64,000 nt of DNA from Salinimicrobium tongyeongense (GCF_026109735.1 NZ_CP069620.1:2418001-2482000), one strand, 5' to 3'. Positions 10,317 to 19,433 are shown, counted from the first letter of the stretch. The notes: generated by a model from the letters alone, not told the origin. Program-made: numbers and translations.

Positions 10317-11192
10317 TTAGGGAACCGCAATTTTTATTTTTACGGGGGAGATGCGGGCAGTTACTTCTTTTATATCGCCCCTGTACTCGCCGTCAATTTG
10401 GAAAGGAATATTTTTTTGGCTAAAGATTTTGGCCTCTACTGCCGAAATGATCTCGAGGAAATCTTCATCTAAATTTACGTGCTCCCTGAAGGTTTGTAGA
10501 ATTTGGGGAATATTGAATTCCTTAAAGATCAGAATTTCAAACTTGCCGTCATCATACCTGCCATTCGGATTAATCTTTGATCCGGTGCCGTATTTTTTGG
10601 CATTAGCCACAGCGATAAGCACCGCTTTTCGGGAAATCTCCTTGCCGTCAACCTCTATTTTAAATTGAAATGGGAAATCACTTTTTATAAGAGTAGGAAT
10701 AGACTGAATGAGGTAGCCAAGTTTTCCGCGGATGTTTCCTTCCTGATAGTTCTTAATTAAAGCTGCGTTGAGGCCAATGTCACTAATATGTAGGCATAGT
10801 TCATCATTGATGAGGATCGCGTCTATTAACCTGAACTTATTTCCCAGGGCAATGCGGGTTAATTCAGCATTATTCCCGTCAAGGTTGAGGTTCTCGGCAA
10901 GTCCGTTAGCCGAACCGGCAGGGAAGATCCCTATGGGAATGGAATCGTCGGTGAGAAGTTCAGCAATTAATTTGATGGTGCCGTCGCCGCCTACAGAAAG
11001 AATGCGCTGGGGGTCGTAATCTTCAATGATCGAAAACAAGGCTTCTTTATCCCCTTTTCCGGAGGTATAATAAATTTCGAGTTCAAGATTTCTCTCCGAC
11101 ACCTGCTTTTCTACTTCTTCAATAATGTCAGATTTATCCTTACCTCCCGAGATAGGATTGACAACCATTAAAACCCTGCTAAAATCGGCCAT
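10317..11192 (-). CDS. Diacylglycerol kinase family lipid kinase
   Basis: This 291-residue cytosolic protein has the DAGK catalytic fold (Pfam DAGK_cat) at its N-terminus: VMVVNPISGGKDKSD near residue 8, then ILSVGGDGTIKLIAELL with the GGDGT nucleotide-binding motif and GIFPAGSANGLAENL. The C-terminal half has the YegS/DgkB-like beta-sandwich, with HISDIGLNAALIK and YDDGKFEILIF. Such enzymes phosphorylate diacylglycerol or related lipids with ATP; the exact substrate cannot be read from sequence. The gene is divergent, with a 64-bp gap, from an App1-type phosphatidate phosphatase, which would run the opposite reaction. Confidence 0.92.
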   Translation of the reverse strand: MADFSRVLMVVNPISGGKDKSDIIEEVEKQVSERNLELEIYYTSGKGDKEALFSIIEDYDPQRILSVGGDGTIKLIAELLTDDSIPIGIFPAGSANGLAENLNLDGNNAELTRIALGNKFRLIDAILINDELCLHISDIGLNAALIKNYQEGNIRGKLGYLIQSIPTLIKSDFPFQFKIEVDGKEISRKAVLIAVANAKKYGTGSKINPNGRYDDGKFEILIFKEFNIPQILQTFREHVNLDEDFLEIISAVEAKIFSQKNIPFQIDGEYRGDIKEVTARISPVKIKIAVP

Positions 11193-11256
11193 TCTATTGA
11201 GCTTGTGCTCAAAAATAACTAATTTGGGAAGGAAAGGCAGTTAAAAATAAACTAAT

Positions 11257-12219
11257 ATGAAATTGGACATTAAGCTCTATCGCGGCTATGTTAATGATCA
11301 GGAACTGGTGGTATTTGGGCATGTATTCAAATCTTGGGCACCAGATAAATATGAAATAGACCGCCGGGGCTACAGGCATGCAAAATCTGTCTATAAAATG
11401 TTCACCATCAGCCCCATCAAAAATGCCACTGTGCAGCTGAATTTTAAGGAGCTGGAAGTTGTTACCAAAACTACAGATGACGGTTACTTCAGGTTTAACC
11501 TTCCGTATAACAGATTTTTAGACAGCGGCTGGCATGAGTATTCCGTTTCCTGTAAAATAGGAGAAAAAGGAGTGGTTGAGCGGGGCGAACTGCTGAAGCC
11601 TTTCAAAAGTAAACTGGGAATTATATCAGATATTGACGATACTTTTCTAATTTCCCATACCCAGAATTTTTTCAAGAAACTCTACGTTATCCTTACCCAG
11701 AATATTGACAACAGGGAGGTTTTTGATGATGTGGTGCCACATTACCGGGCTTTGAGCCGTGCAGGGCAGGAGGAAGGGCAGTTCAACTCGTTCTTTTATG
11801 TTTCAAGCAGTGAATGGAACCTCTACGAATTCATTTTGCAGTTTGCCCGAAAACACGGCCTGCCAAAAGCCGTTATCAAGCTCAAAAGCATCAAAACCGG
11901 TCTTGGGGATTTTTTGTTTACCGGCAGGGGCGGGCATGACCACAAATTTATCAAGATAAAAGACATCATTTCCTTTTATCCTCAGCTTCAGTATGTGCTT
12001 ATGGGAGATGATTCACAGCAGGATCCTCATCTCTACGAGCGGGTCACAAAAATGTTTCCCATGAACATTAGGGCAATTTATATCCGGCAAACTTCAAAAA
12101 GACAAAAATCGAAGGTTAAGGAGGTGCTGGAGAATATTGAAGATCTGGGAGTGGCTACCTGCTATTTTACCGATAGCGGTAAAGCCATTGCGCATTCAAA
12201 AAAAATAGGGATCGTGTGA
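11257..12219 (+). CDS. App1-family phosphatidate phosphatase (DUF2183)
   Basis: This 320-residue protein carries the DUF2183 catalytic domain of yeast App1 in its C-terminal half. The HAD-like motif is D125-I-D-D-T129 (ISDIDDTFLISH), followed by FFYVSSSEWNLYEF and LMGDDSQQDPHLYERV. The N-terminal part (about 1-115) is a beta-rich domain with VVFGHVFKSWAP and NATVQLNF, as in bacterial App1 homologues. There is no signal peptide. By family, it dephosphorylates phosphatidic acid to diacylglycerol. It is divergently paired with the lipid kinase at 10317-11192, which suggests joint control of the DAG/PA balance. A hairpin that overlaps its stop codon seems to serve the M28 gene on the other strand. 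Confidence 0.9.
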   Translation: MKLDIKLYRGYVNDQELVVFGHVFKSWAPDKYEIDRRGYRHAKSVYKMFTISPIKNATVQLNFKELEVVTKTTDDGYFRFNLPYNRFLDSGWHEYSVSCKIGEKGVVERGELLKPFKSKLGIISDIDDTFLISHTQNFFKKLYVILTQNIDNREVFDDVVPHYRALSRAGQEEGQFNSFFYVSSSEWNLYEFILQFARKHGLPKAVIKLKSIKTGLGDFLFTGRGGHDHKFIKIKDIISFYPQLQYVLMGDDSQQDPHLYERVTKMFPMNIRAIYIRQTSKRQKSKVKEVLENIEDLGVATCYFTDSGKAIAHSKKIGIV

Positions 12220-12227
12220 TCCCTATT
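12198..12227 (-). terminator. Terminator of the M28 gene, overlapping the App1 stop codon
   Basis: A perfect 10-bp stem AATAGGGATC / GATCCCTATT (12204-12213 and 12218-12227) with a GTGT loop. On the minus strand it is followed by a run of T (A-run at 12198-12205 on the plus strand), so it ends transcription of the gene at 12257-13612. The plus-strand App1 stop codon (12217-12219) lies in the loop and stem. After the plus-strand copy only a few T occur. Confidence 0.82.
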
Positions 12228-12256
12228 CAAAAATGACATTTTGGAGAGGTAATTTT

Positions 12257-13612
12257 TTAAAATGTGGCCGATGGAAATACCACCACGCTTTCATTGCCGT
12301 TCTTTCCCACGCTTGAGACGCCAAAGAAAAAGTTGTCAATCACAATACCTTCCAGTGTAAAATTATCTACATCGCCAACAAACCTTGAATGTTGCCACTG
12401 TGGGGCAGTAGTGTCTCTCCAGTAAACTTTGTAACCGGCAACATTGTCTCCCGCTACTTTTTCCCATTTTAATTTTGCTGAAGGCTCAACGATACCCCCA
12501 ATGGCAACCTCTTTTGGCGCAGGAGGCGCCCAGGCGAGGCTGGCCATGCTTATTGCATTTACAGCTGTGAGTTTTGCAGCATAATCAAAGTTCACGTGTT
12601 CAATAACATCGCCGTATTCAATGCCGTTTTCTGTACGTATATCCTGATGTTGCTGCGTGTAATTCTCGTGGGCTTCCATAATCCTGATCCCTGGAAAACC
12701 AAGGTCGTTGAAAGGGCGGTGGTGCCCGCCACGGCCAAACCTATCCAGCCTGTAGACCATCATGGGATTCATTTCGGGCATATAGGTTTCGGTGGTGCGG
12801 TGTACATATCGTGCAAGTTGTCGGGAAATTCCGTCTACTTCGCCGCCATAGAACCTCCTCATGGTTCTCTCGCGTTCAGTTTCGGTAGGAGGCACGGGTT
12901 CAGAAAAGATCCTGAAAGTGCGGTTGTCAATTACACCATCTACGCCTTCTATGTTGCCAATCATGTCATTATTGAGCACCCCAATAATTTCCCAGCCTTT
13001 GTCTTTTGCCATTTTGGCAAAGCCCTGGCCTCCAAAAAGCCCCTGTTCTTCACCCGACAGGCCTAAGTAGATAATGCTGTTCTCAAAACTGTATTTTGAA
13101 AGCACCCTTGCGGCTTCCATAACGCCTGCCATTCCGCTGGCATTGTCGTTAGCCCCGGGAGCATCTGTGGTAAAATCCATGGTATTGCTGGCGCGGGAAT
13201 CTATATCGCCACTCATTATGATGTAGCGGTTGGGATATTTTGTGCCTTTTTGCACCGCTCCAACGTTTACCACCCAAGCATCTTTTGGAACGCGGTTGTT
13301 TCCTTCTTTGGTGACGAAGTCTTTCTGGTAAAAAACCTCCAGACACCCGTTGCAGTGGTTTGAAATTTCTTCAAAATCGGCTTTTATAAACCGGCGGGCA
13401 GCACCTATTCCGCGGGTATTAGAAACGGTGTCGCTAAAGGTGTTCCTGGTGCCAAAGCCTGCAAGGCGCCTTATATCGGCTTCGATTTCATCAGCCGAGA
13501 CTTCTTCTATGATGTCGTAGATACGCATATCTACCTGTGGCGGGGCTGCTTTCTGGGCATAAGAAGATAGTCCGCAAAATAGTAAGGTGGCAAAAATGGC
13601 TTTTTTGAGCAT
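12257..13612 (-). CDS. M28-family secreted metallopeptidase
   Basis: The 451-residue product has a signal peptide (LLFCGLSSYAQ), the M28 aminopeptidase domain (about 115-360) and a C-terminal fibronectin-III-like domain (about 365-445, EVAIGGIVEPSAKLKWEKV). Zinc site residues include bridging D156 in PGANDNASG, E188/E189 in LSGEEQGLFG and D216 in NNDMIGN; the last ligand is probably the His of YTQQHQD. In place of the usual first His (GHxDS), the sequence reads SGDIDS with D136. It probably releases N-terminal amino acids from peptides outside the cytoplasm. It stands alone between hairpin terminators. Confidence 0.88.
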   Translation of the reverse strand: MLKKAIFATLLFCGLSSYAQKAAPPQVDMRIYDIIEEVSADEIEADIRRLAGFGTRNTFSDTVSNTRGIGAARRFIKADFEEISNHCNGCLEVFYQKDFVTKEGNNRVPKDAWVVNVGAVQKGTKYPNRYIIMSGDIDSRASNTMDFTTDAPGANDNASGMAGVMEAARVLSKYSFENSIIYLGLSGEEQGLFGGQGFAKMAKDKGWEIIGVLNNDMIGNIEGVDGVIDNRTFRIFSEPVPPTETERERTMRRFYGGEVDGISRQLARYVHRTTETYMPEMNPMMVYRLDRFGRGGHHRPFNDLGFPGIRIMEAHENYTQQHQDIRTENGIEYGDVIEHVNFDYAAKLTAVNAISMASLAWAPPAPKEVAIGGIVEPSAKLKWEKVAGDNVAGYKVYWRDTTAPQWQHSRFVGDVDNFTLEGIVIDNFFFGVSSVGKNGNESVVVFPSATF

Positions 13613-13657
13613 AATTCTCTTTTAATTTCTGAAAAGGCAAAATAGTAAAAATAGGGC

Positions 13658-13690
13658 AAAAAAAAAGAGGCTGTTCTAAGAGCCTCTTTT
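13658..13690 (-). terminator. Terminator after the YtxH gene
   Basis: The perfect 10-bp stem AAAAGAGGCT / AGCCTCTTTT (13663-13672 and 13681-13690) with an 8-base loop is preceded on the plus strand by an A-run at 13658-13666, which is a T-tract on the minus strand. It lies about 130 bp after the YtxH stop codon and 45 bp upstream of the M28 start, so it separates the two units. The plus-strand side also ends in four T. Confidence 0.75.
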
Positions 13691-13817
13691 ACATTATTCT
13701 GAAGTTGTTGGTATCCTATTTCTGATAAGCAGCAGTATAGAACACCATAAAAAATCTTCATATAATATTTAAATATTTAAGCTTTTAAAGCAGCCTCTGG
13801 ATTATTTCAGGAAAAAT

Positions 13818-14084
13818 CTAGTAGATGATCTTATCATCCCCATTCATTTCTGTTTCCAGCTTTTTAGATTTTCCTTTAATTTTTGATTTTACGGAATCAT
13901 ACCGGTGCGAGAGGTTATCGCTGAGGTCATTGTATTTGTTCTTGGCCCCATAAAGATATTCGTTGCCTTTATCGGCAATATTTTTACGGGTCTCAGATCC
14001 CTTTTTTGGTGCAAATAGTAAACCTGCAATGGCGCCAACAGCGGCCCCTGAAAGTATGCCTGCTAAAATTTTTCCTGTTTTCAT
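13818..14084 (-). CDS. YtxH domain-containing protein
   Basis: This 88-residue protein starts with a glycine-rich hydrophobic segment (ILAGILSGAAVGAIAGLLFAP, about residues 6-26) followed by KKGSETRKNIADKG, the classical YtxH (Gas vesicle-like) pattern, and a charged, helical, Lys-rich tail. YtxH proteins are linked to general stress in Bacillus and are common in Bacteroidota next to osmotic or envelope stress genes; their biochemical role is unknown. It lies 142 bp downstream of the trehalose-6-phosphate synthase/phosphatase gene, on the same strand. Confidence 0.88.
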   Translation of the reverse strand: MKTGKILAGILSGAAVGAIAGLLFAPKKGSETRKNIADKGNEYLYGAKNKYNDLSDNLSHRYDSVKSKIKGKSKKLETEMNGDDKIIY

Positions 14085-14226
14085 GTTGAGATTTTTCTAA
14101 TTGATAATGGTTATTTTATCGAACTACTAAGATAGTCTATAAAGGTGATTTGCAGCGATTAGGACAGTTAAGGTTGATTTAAATTAAATATTAATTTTTA
14201 CTGATTATTAACAATTTTGCCGTTAT

Positions 14227-16443
14227 TTAGCGGGTAAGGCTTACAAACTGCTCAAGCAGTTCCCGTACTTCATCTACATCTTCTATGTAGTATTTGGCTT
14301 CAGTCTTGTTGCGTCCCACTTTTACGCTTACCGTTTGATCGGGGAGTTCGGTGAACAGGTACTCGTCTGTCCAGTCGTCTCCTATGGCAAATATGAAATC
14401 GTATTTTTCTACCAGCAGTTTATTGGCTGCCTTGCCTTTGTTGACGCCACTGTTCTTAATTTCGAGCACTTTGTTTCCCTGCAATACGGTGAGGCCGTGA
14501 TTGGCGATCATGTCTTTTAGTACTGCTGAAAGTTCGTTTGCCCTCACTTCTCCCAGTTCGGGGTTTGCTTTGCGGTAGTGCCAGGCCAGGGAGAAATTCT
14601 TCTCTTCTATAAAGGTGCCGGGAGTGCGGTCTACATAAGTTTCAAGCACCGGCCGTACAGAAGCCATCCAGTTGTTGTTGAGGTTTTCGGTGAGCTGCCA
14701 CTTTTCGTTGACAGGCCGGTTCCACACGCCGTGTTCAGAAATTAATTCTATGGGCACGTTTTTCCACCAGGTTCCAAGGGTTTCCTTGTCCCTTCCGCTT
14801 ATGAGGACTACCCGGGTATTTTTTTGTTCTCCCAAACGGGTGATCAATTCGAGTAGCTCAGGATCGGGCATGGCTTCTTCGGGTTTATCGACAAACTTCC
14901 GAAGAGTTCCGTCATAATCGAGGAACAAAATGCGGCGCTGGGCTGCACTATACTTGTCAAAAAGGTCTTTTTTCACGTTCTCTGAAAGCTGTATTGCCTT
15001 AAATGCTTTTCTGGAACTTCTGGTTTCTTTCAGGCTTTTCATAAAATCTTTGGCCCATTTTTCTACGTTATATCTCTTGAGCCTCTTCTGAAGGATCTTA
15101 TTGCGGCGCACCTGCTCTTCTTCGGGCATTTCGAGAGCCATTTTCATGGTGTCTACAATCTGCTCAAAATTATTCGGGTTGATGATAAGTGCCTCATTGA
15201 GTTCATGCGCTGCCCCGGCCATTTCACTCAGAATTAGCACCCCGGTCTGGTCTGTCCTGGTGGCGATATATTCTTTTGCGACCAGGTTCATACCATCACG
15301 GGTAGGGGTGATGAGCGCAACATCACTTGAGGTATAGAGGTCTATAAGATTTTCAAAAGGCATGGAGCGGTAAAAATACCAGATTGGCGTCCAGTTTATG
15401 GTGGCAAACCTGCCGTTGATGCGCCCCACCAGTTCGTCGATCTCCCTCTTTAGGAGCTGGTACTGCGGAACATTGGTGCGCGAAGGTACCGCCAGCATGA
15501 TAAGCCGTACTTTTTCCTGGTACTCGGGGTATTTTTCCAGGAAGTAGCCAAAAGCCCGTATCCTGTTCGCTATTCCCTTGGTGTAATCGAGCCGGTCTAT
15601 AGAGAGGATGAGCTTGGTATTGCGGGTAACATATTTGTGGTAATCGAGTTTCTTCTGAATATCGGAATTCTCGCTGCGGGGCTGGTTGAAATGTTCTTTT
15701 GCTGCGGTGCGGAATTTCTTATAATCAATTCCCATGGGAAAAGAATCGGAACGCACAATGCGGCTTCCTATATTCACGCTGTTAAAGTTGATGTCATACC
15801 GAAGTATCCGGTTTACAGAGCGCAAAAAGTGCCTTTCGTAATCGTAGGTATGAAAACCTATAAGATCGGCGCCCAGCATTCCTTTCAGCACTTCTTCCCT
15901 CCAGGGCAGGGTGCGGAACACTTCCGAAGAAGGGAAAGGGATATGGTTAAAGAAGCCTATGGTTACTTTGGGGTTTTTCTTCCTGATGTATTCGGGCAGT
16001 AACAAGAGCTGGTAATCATGCACCCAAACCACATCGTCGTCGTCGAGACGTTCAACTACAGCTTCGGCATATTTTTCATTTACTTGTTTGTAAGCCTCCC
16101 AGTGATCGGGCTGAAATTCGGTATATTCCATAAAATAGTGGAATAGCGGCCAGATGGTGCGGTTACTAAAACCGTAGTAGAATTTCTCAATTTCTTCAGT
16201 AGTCAAAGAAACAGGCACACAGGCTTGTTTCCTGGCTTCAGATTTGACTTGTTCTTCAAGACCTTCGGGAATATCTTCCGCAGCCAGGCCTGTCCATCCA
16301 ATCCATATGCTGTCTCCCTCCTGGTGAAAACTTTTGAGTCCGGTAGCAAGCCCCCCAACGCTGGGTGTAACTTCTAATTTTTCATCTTCGGTAATATTTA
16401 TTTGTAAGGGTAGGCGATTAGAGATAATTATTGTTTTGCCCAT
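14227..16443 (-). CDS. otsAB: Trehalose-6-phosphate synthase / phosphatase fusion
   Basis: The 738-residue protein joins both steps of trehalose synthesis. Residues 1-470 are a GT20 glycosyltransferase (IISNRLPLQI, VGGLATGLKS, VVWVHDYQLLLLPEYIRKK, LSIDRLDYTKGI, TPTRDGMNLVAKEY) that transfers glucose from a UDP- or other NDP-glucose to glucose-6-phosphate. Residues 500-735 are an HAD phosphatase with D509 and D511 in FLDYDGTL, LISGRDKETL and FAIGDDWTDEYLF, which releases trehalose. No signal is present, so it is cytosolic. It starts 95 bp from the divergent GH15 gene, which probably degrades trehalose or related glucans. Trehalose here is likely an osmo- and stress-protectant, in line with the MscS channel nearby. 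Confidence 0.96.
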   Translation of the reverse strand: MGKTIIISNRLPLQINITEDEKLEVTPSVGGLATGLKSFHQEGDSIWIGWTGLAAEDIPEGLEEQVKSEARKQACVPVSLTTEEIEKFYYGFSNRTIWPLFHYFMEYTEFQPDHWEAYKQVNEKYAEAVVERLDDDDVVWVHDYQLLLLPEYIRKKNPKVTIGFFNHIPFPSSEVFRTLPWREEVLKGMLGADLIGFHTYDYERHFLRSVNRILRYDINFNSVNIGSRIVRSDSFPMGIDYKKFRTAAKEHFNQPRSENSDIQKKLDYHKYVTRNTKLILSIDRLDYTKGIANRIRAFGYFLEKYPEYQEKVRLIMLAVPSRTNVPQYQLLKREIDELVGRINGRFATINWTPIWYFYRSMPFENLIDLYTSSDVALITPTRDGMNLVAKEYIATRTDQTGVLILSEMAGAAHELNEALIINPNNFEQIVDTMKMALEMPEEEQVRRNKILQKRLKRYNVEKWAKDFMKSLKETRSSRKAFKAIQLSENVKKDLFDKYSAAQRRILFLDYDGTLRKFVDKPEEAMPDPELLELITRLGEQKNTRVVLISGRDKETLGTWWKNVPIELISEHGVWNRPVNEKWQLTENLNNNWMASVRPVLETYVDRTPGTFIEEKNFSLAWHYRKANPELGEVRANELSAVLKDMIANHGLTVLQGNKVLEIKNSGVNKGKAANKLLVEKYDFIFAIGDDWTDEYLFTELPDQTVSVKVGRNKTEAKYYIEDVDEVRELLEQFVSLTR

Positions 16444-16538
16444 AGTAAATTTTAAGCGGGTTCTATCTTATTCATTTTGCTTAAATTTCCGAAATTTAAA
16501 ATAAGTGCCCTACCTTTTTAAAAGAACTTTAAGACTAA

Positions 16539-18356
16539 ATGGATACACTGGATTATGGATTGATAGGTAATTGTAAGAGTGCTGCGTTAATATCTAAATC
16601 GGGTTCGCTGGAATGGTGTTGTTTGCCCAATTTTAATTCGGCTTCGGTCTTTGCAAAGCTGCTTGATAAGAACAAGGGAGGCCATTTCTCTTTTGAAGTG
16701 TCCCCCGATTATACCATCACTCAAAAATACCTTCGGAAAACCAATATTTTATGTACCTCTTTTACTTCGGAAGCTGCAGCTTTTGAGGTGATCGATTTTA
16801 TGCCACGGTACAGGGAAGACGACGGAGATTTTTACACGCCACCAGATGTGGTGAGGTATGTTCATCTTCTCAAGGGAAAACCTAAGCTGAAAGTGCATTA
16901 CCAGCCCAGGCTTGATTATGCCCGGGAGGAGACCTTCACCGAGAACCATCCTTATTACCTGAAGAGCTTTACCAAAAAAGGCACTTACGACTCCCTTTAT
17001 CTCTACACCAGTCTCGACCTTGATAAGGTGTTGCATGCCGAGGAAATTACGCTTGAAGACAATGCTTATTTCCTGCTGGGATATCACGAAAAACTGAGGG
17101 AACAGAACCTGGAAAGGACTTATTTGAAACTTCAGCGTACCAAGACCTACTGGATGAACTGGAGCGAGTCTACTACCAAATTCCCTCACTACAACGAAGC
17201 CATAAATCGCAGTGCGCTTGTCTTAAAGGCTATGAGCTATCAAAAAACCGGCGCTGTGCTTGCCGCTGTGACCACTTCTTTGCCCGAAACCATTGGCGAA
17301 GTGCGCAACTGGGATTACCGTTTCTGCTGGATTCGCGATGCCTCAATGGTCATAAAAGTGATGAGCAGCCTTGGCCACCGGGAATCGGCAGAGCATTTTC
17401 TGCAGTTTATCATAGACCTCATTCCCAATAAGAATGAAAAGCTGCAAATTATGTACGGCATCAATGGCGAAAAGGAGCTGACAGAACATATACTCACGCA
17501 CCTTGATGGGTACGAAGGGTCAAAGCCCGTGAGAATTGGCAATGCCGCCTACATTCAGAAGCAAAACGACATCTACGGAATTTTGATGGAAGTGATCTAC
17601 CAGCAATTCCTGAGATTTGAGACCAGCCTTGAGAACAGCGAAGAGCTGTGGACCATCGTGAGAGGTATTGTGCGGATTGTGGAGGAGCACTGGAAACAAC
17701 CCGACAAGGGTATCTGGGAATTTAGGACCGAAGAGCGGCATTTTACCTTTTCAAAATTGCTGTGCTGGGTAGCAGTAGACCGTGCCGTGAAGATTGGGGA
17801 GATTCTTAGAAACGGGATCAATGATGAAAAATGGAAGCACCTGAGACAGGAGATCTATGACGATATATATCATCGTGGCTGGAATGAAGAGGTGCAGGCC
17901 TACACGCAGTCATACGGCTCCAAAGACCTTGATGCTTCTACCTTGTTAATGGAAGATTACGGTTTTATAAAAGCTAAAGACCCGCGGTATATAAGCACCG
18001 TAAAGGCCACAGAGAGAGAACTCAGCTATAACGGGTTGTTATTCAGGTATAAAAATAAAGATGATTTTGGGACTCCTTCTTCGTCTTTTACCATTTGTAC
18101 TTTCTGGTTTATAAACAGCCTATACAAAATTGGAGAAAAGGAGAAGGCAATGAAGATGTTTGACCAATTGCTGTCTTACAGCAACCACCTCGGGTTGTTC
18201 AGTGAAGACCTTGACTTTAAAACCAAACGTCTTTTAGGGAATTTCCCGCAGGCCTATTCCCATTTGGCGCTCATTGAAACGGCAATGAATTTTTCCCAAA
18301 ATATCACTTCGGAAGCGAACCTGAAGGCCCTTCTTGACGAGGAAGCTTTTCTTTGA
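16539..18356 (+). CDS. GH15 family trehalase / glucoamylase-like enzyme
   Basis: The 605-residue cytosolic protein opens with LDYGLIGNCKSAALISKSGSLEWCCLP, the N-terminal signature of bacterial GH15 proteins, and has the (alpha/alpha)6 catalytic part from about residue 230: VRNWDYRFCWIRDASMV (near 252), GIWEFRTEERHFTFSKLLCW (near 395; probable acid Glu), and GLFSEDLDF near 552 (probable base Glu). GH15 proteins of this shape include mycobacterial trehalases and bacterial glucoamylases. The divergent OtsA-OtsB gene with only 95 bp between makes trehalose the best guess. Its last 53 bp overlap the 3' end of the MscS gene on the other strand. Confidence 0.9.
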   Translation: MDTLDYGLIGNCKSAALISKSGSLEWCCLPNFNSASVFAKLLDKNKGGHFSFEVSPDYTITQKYLRKTNILCTSFTSEAAAFEVIDFMPRYREDDGDFYTPPDVVRYVHLLKGKPKLKVHYQPRLDYAREETFTENHPYYLKSFTKKGTYDSLYLYTSLDLDKVLHAEEITLEDNAYFLLGYHEKLREQNLERTYLKLQRTKTYWMNWSESTTKFPHYNEAINRSALVLKAMSYQKTGAVLAAVTTSLPETIGEVRNWDYRFCWIRDASMVIKVMSSLGHRESAEHFLQFIIDLIPNKNEKLQIMYGINGEKELTEHILTHLDGYEGSKPVRIGNAAYIQKQNDIYGILMEVIYQQFLRFETSLENSEELWTIVRGIVRIVEEHWKQPDKGIWEFRTEERHFTFSKLLCWVAVDRAVKIGEILRNGINDEKWKHLRQEIYDDIYHRGWNEEVQAYTQSYGSKDLDASTLLMEDYGFIKAKDPRYISTVKATERELSYNGLLFRYKNKDDFGTPSSSFTICTFWFINSLYKIGEKEKAMKMFDQLLSYSNHLGLFSEDLDFKTKRLLGNFPQAYSHLALIETAMNFSQNITSEANLKALLDEEAFL

Positions 18357-19371
18357 TCTCGAGACGTGTACGCGGTAGACTGTCGGGGTAATTTTCCCTG
18401 ATAAACCTGAGGAGATTTTCCCTGACAAATACCCGTAGGTCCCAGGCAGTAGAAGCATCTTTGGCACTCATTAAGGCCCGTAGCTCCATGGTTTTTTCGG
18501 TGACATTGGTCACCTGTATGACGTTGACTTTCCGGTCCCACAATTCGGTGGAGTTCAGTAAACGGGTGAGTTCTTCTCTCAGCTTGTCAATGGGCAGGTA
18601 GAAGTCGGTATAGATATAGACCGTTCCCAGGATGTCTGAAGAATTTCGGGTCCAGTTCTGGAAAGGTTGTTCAATAAAATAGGTGGTAGGCAGTACCAGC
18701 CGCCTTTTATCCCAAATCTTTACCACCACGTAAGTGAGCTTTATTTCTTCAATGCGCCCCCATTCCCCTTCAACAATAACCACATCATCTATTCGTATGG
18801 GTTGCGCAATGGCGATCTGGATACCTGCAAAAATGGTTCCGAATACTTTTTGAGCTGAAAGGCCCAGCACAATTCCGGCAATTCCTGCCGAAGTCAGAAT
18901 GCTCACCCCAATTTCTTCCACCCCGTCAAAAGTCATTAAGGCTATTCCCAAGGCGAAAAGAACAACAACAAAGATTGCAATCCTCTCAATGATATTAAAT
19001 TGTGTATAGAATTTGCGGGCGCGTAAGTTGTTTGCCGTGTTTACATCAAACTGCTTTAAAAACTGGTTTTTGGCTATTCTTATTGCAACTACAATAAACC
19101 AGGTAAAACTGAAGATTAGCAGTATAGACCTTATTTGCTGAAAAAGGTCTACCTGGCTTTCATTGGTGATGATTTCGCGGTTAATGAGCCCCGCCTGGAT
19201 TGCCACTGCAATAAAAAGTACAATTATGGGCACTTTTAACCTACTCGCAATATTATGTGGTAAAATATTTCCGGGATCCTTTCCGAGTTTTTTCAGAAGA
19301 AAATGTACCAGAAAGTAAATAACGATTAAAGCAAGTAAGAAGAAAAGGATGTGTCTCGTGCTGTCTCCCAT
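18304..19371 (-). CDS. MscS-family mechanosensitive ion channel
   Basis: The 355-residue protein has a hydrophobic N-terminal half with about four helices: residues 7-26, 49-65, 84-104 and 128-150. The pore helix region follows, with SILTSAGIAGIVLGLSAQKV, close to the MscS TM3 Gly/Ala pattern, and then the conserved beta domain (PIRIDDVVIVEGEWGRIEEI, WDKRRLVLPTTYF). The C-terminal alpha-beta domain ends at about residue 340. Such channels release solutes after osmotic downshock, a useful partner to the neighbouring trehalose genes. The 3' end overlaps the GH15 gene by 53 bp, tail to tail. Confidence 0.93.
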   Translation of the reverse strand: MGDSTRHILFFLLALIVIYFLVHFLLKKLGKDPGNILPHNIASRLKVPIIVLFIAVAIQAGLINREIITNESQVDLFQQIRSILLIFSFTWFIVVAIRIAKNQFLKQFDVNTANNLRARKFYTQFNIIERIAIFVVVLFALGIALMTFDGVEEIGVSILTSAGIAGIVLGLSAQKVFGTIFAGIQIAIAQPIRIDDVVIVEGEWGRIEEIKLTYVVVKIWDKRRLVLPTTYFIEQPFQNWTRNSSDILGTVYIYTDFYLPIDKLREELTRLLNSTELWDRKVNVIQVTNVTEKTMELRALMSAKDASTAWDLRVFVRENLLRFIRENYPDSLPRTRLEIKEKLPRQEGPSGSLPK

Positions 19372-19433
19372 AGTTTTTTCTTTCCTTTCAAGCTATAAAA
19401 TGGACGGGGAATAAGCTGTTAAAAAAATACCAA

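Noticed and set aside
13531-13761. 76-codon minus-strand ORF
   Set aside because: Overlaps the 5' end of the M28 gene in another frame and runs through its hairpin terminator region.
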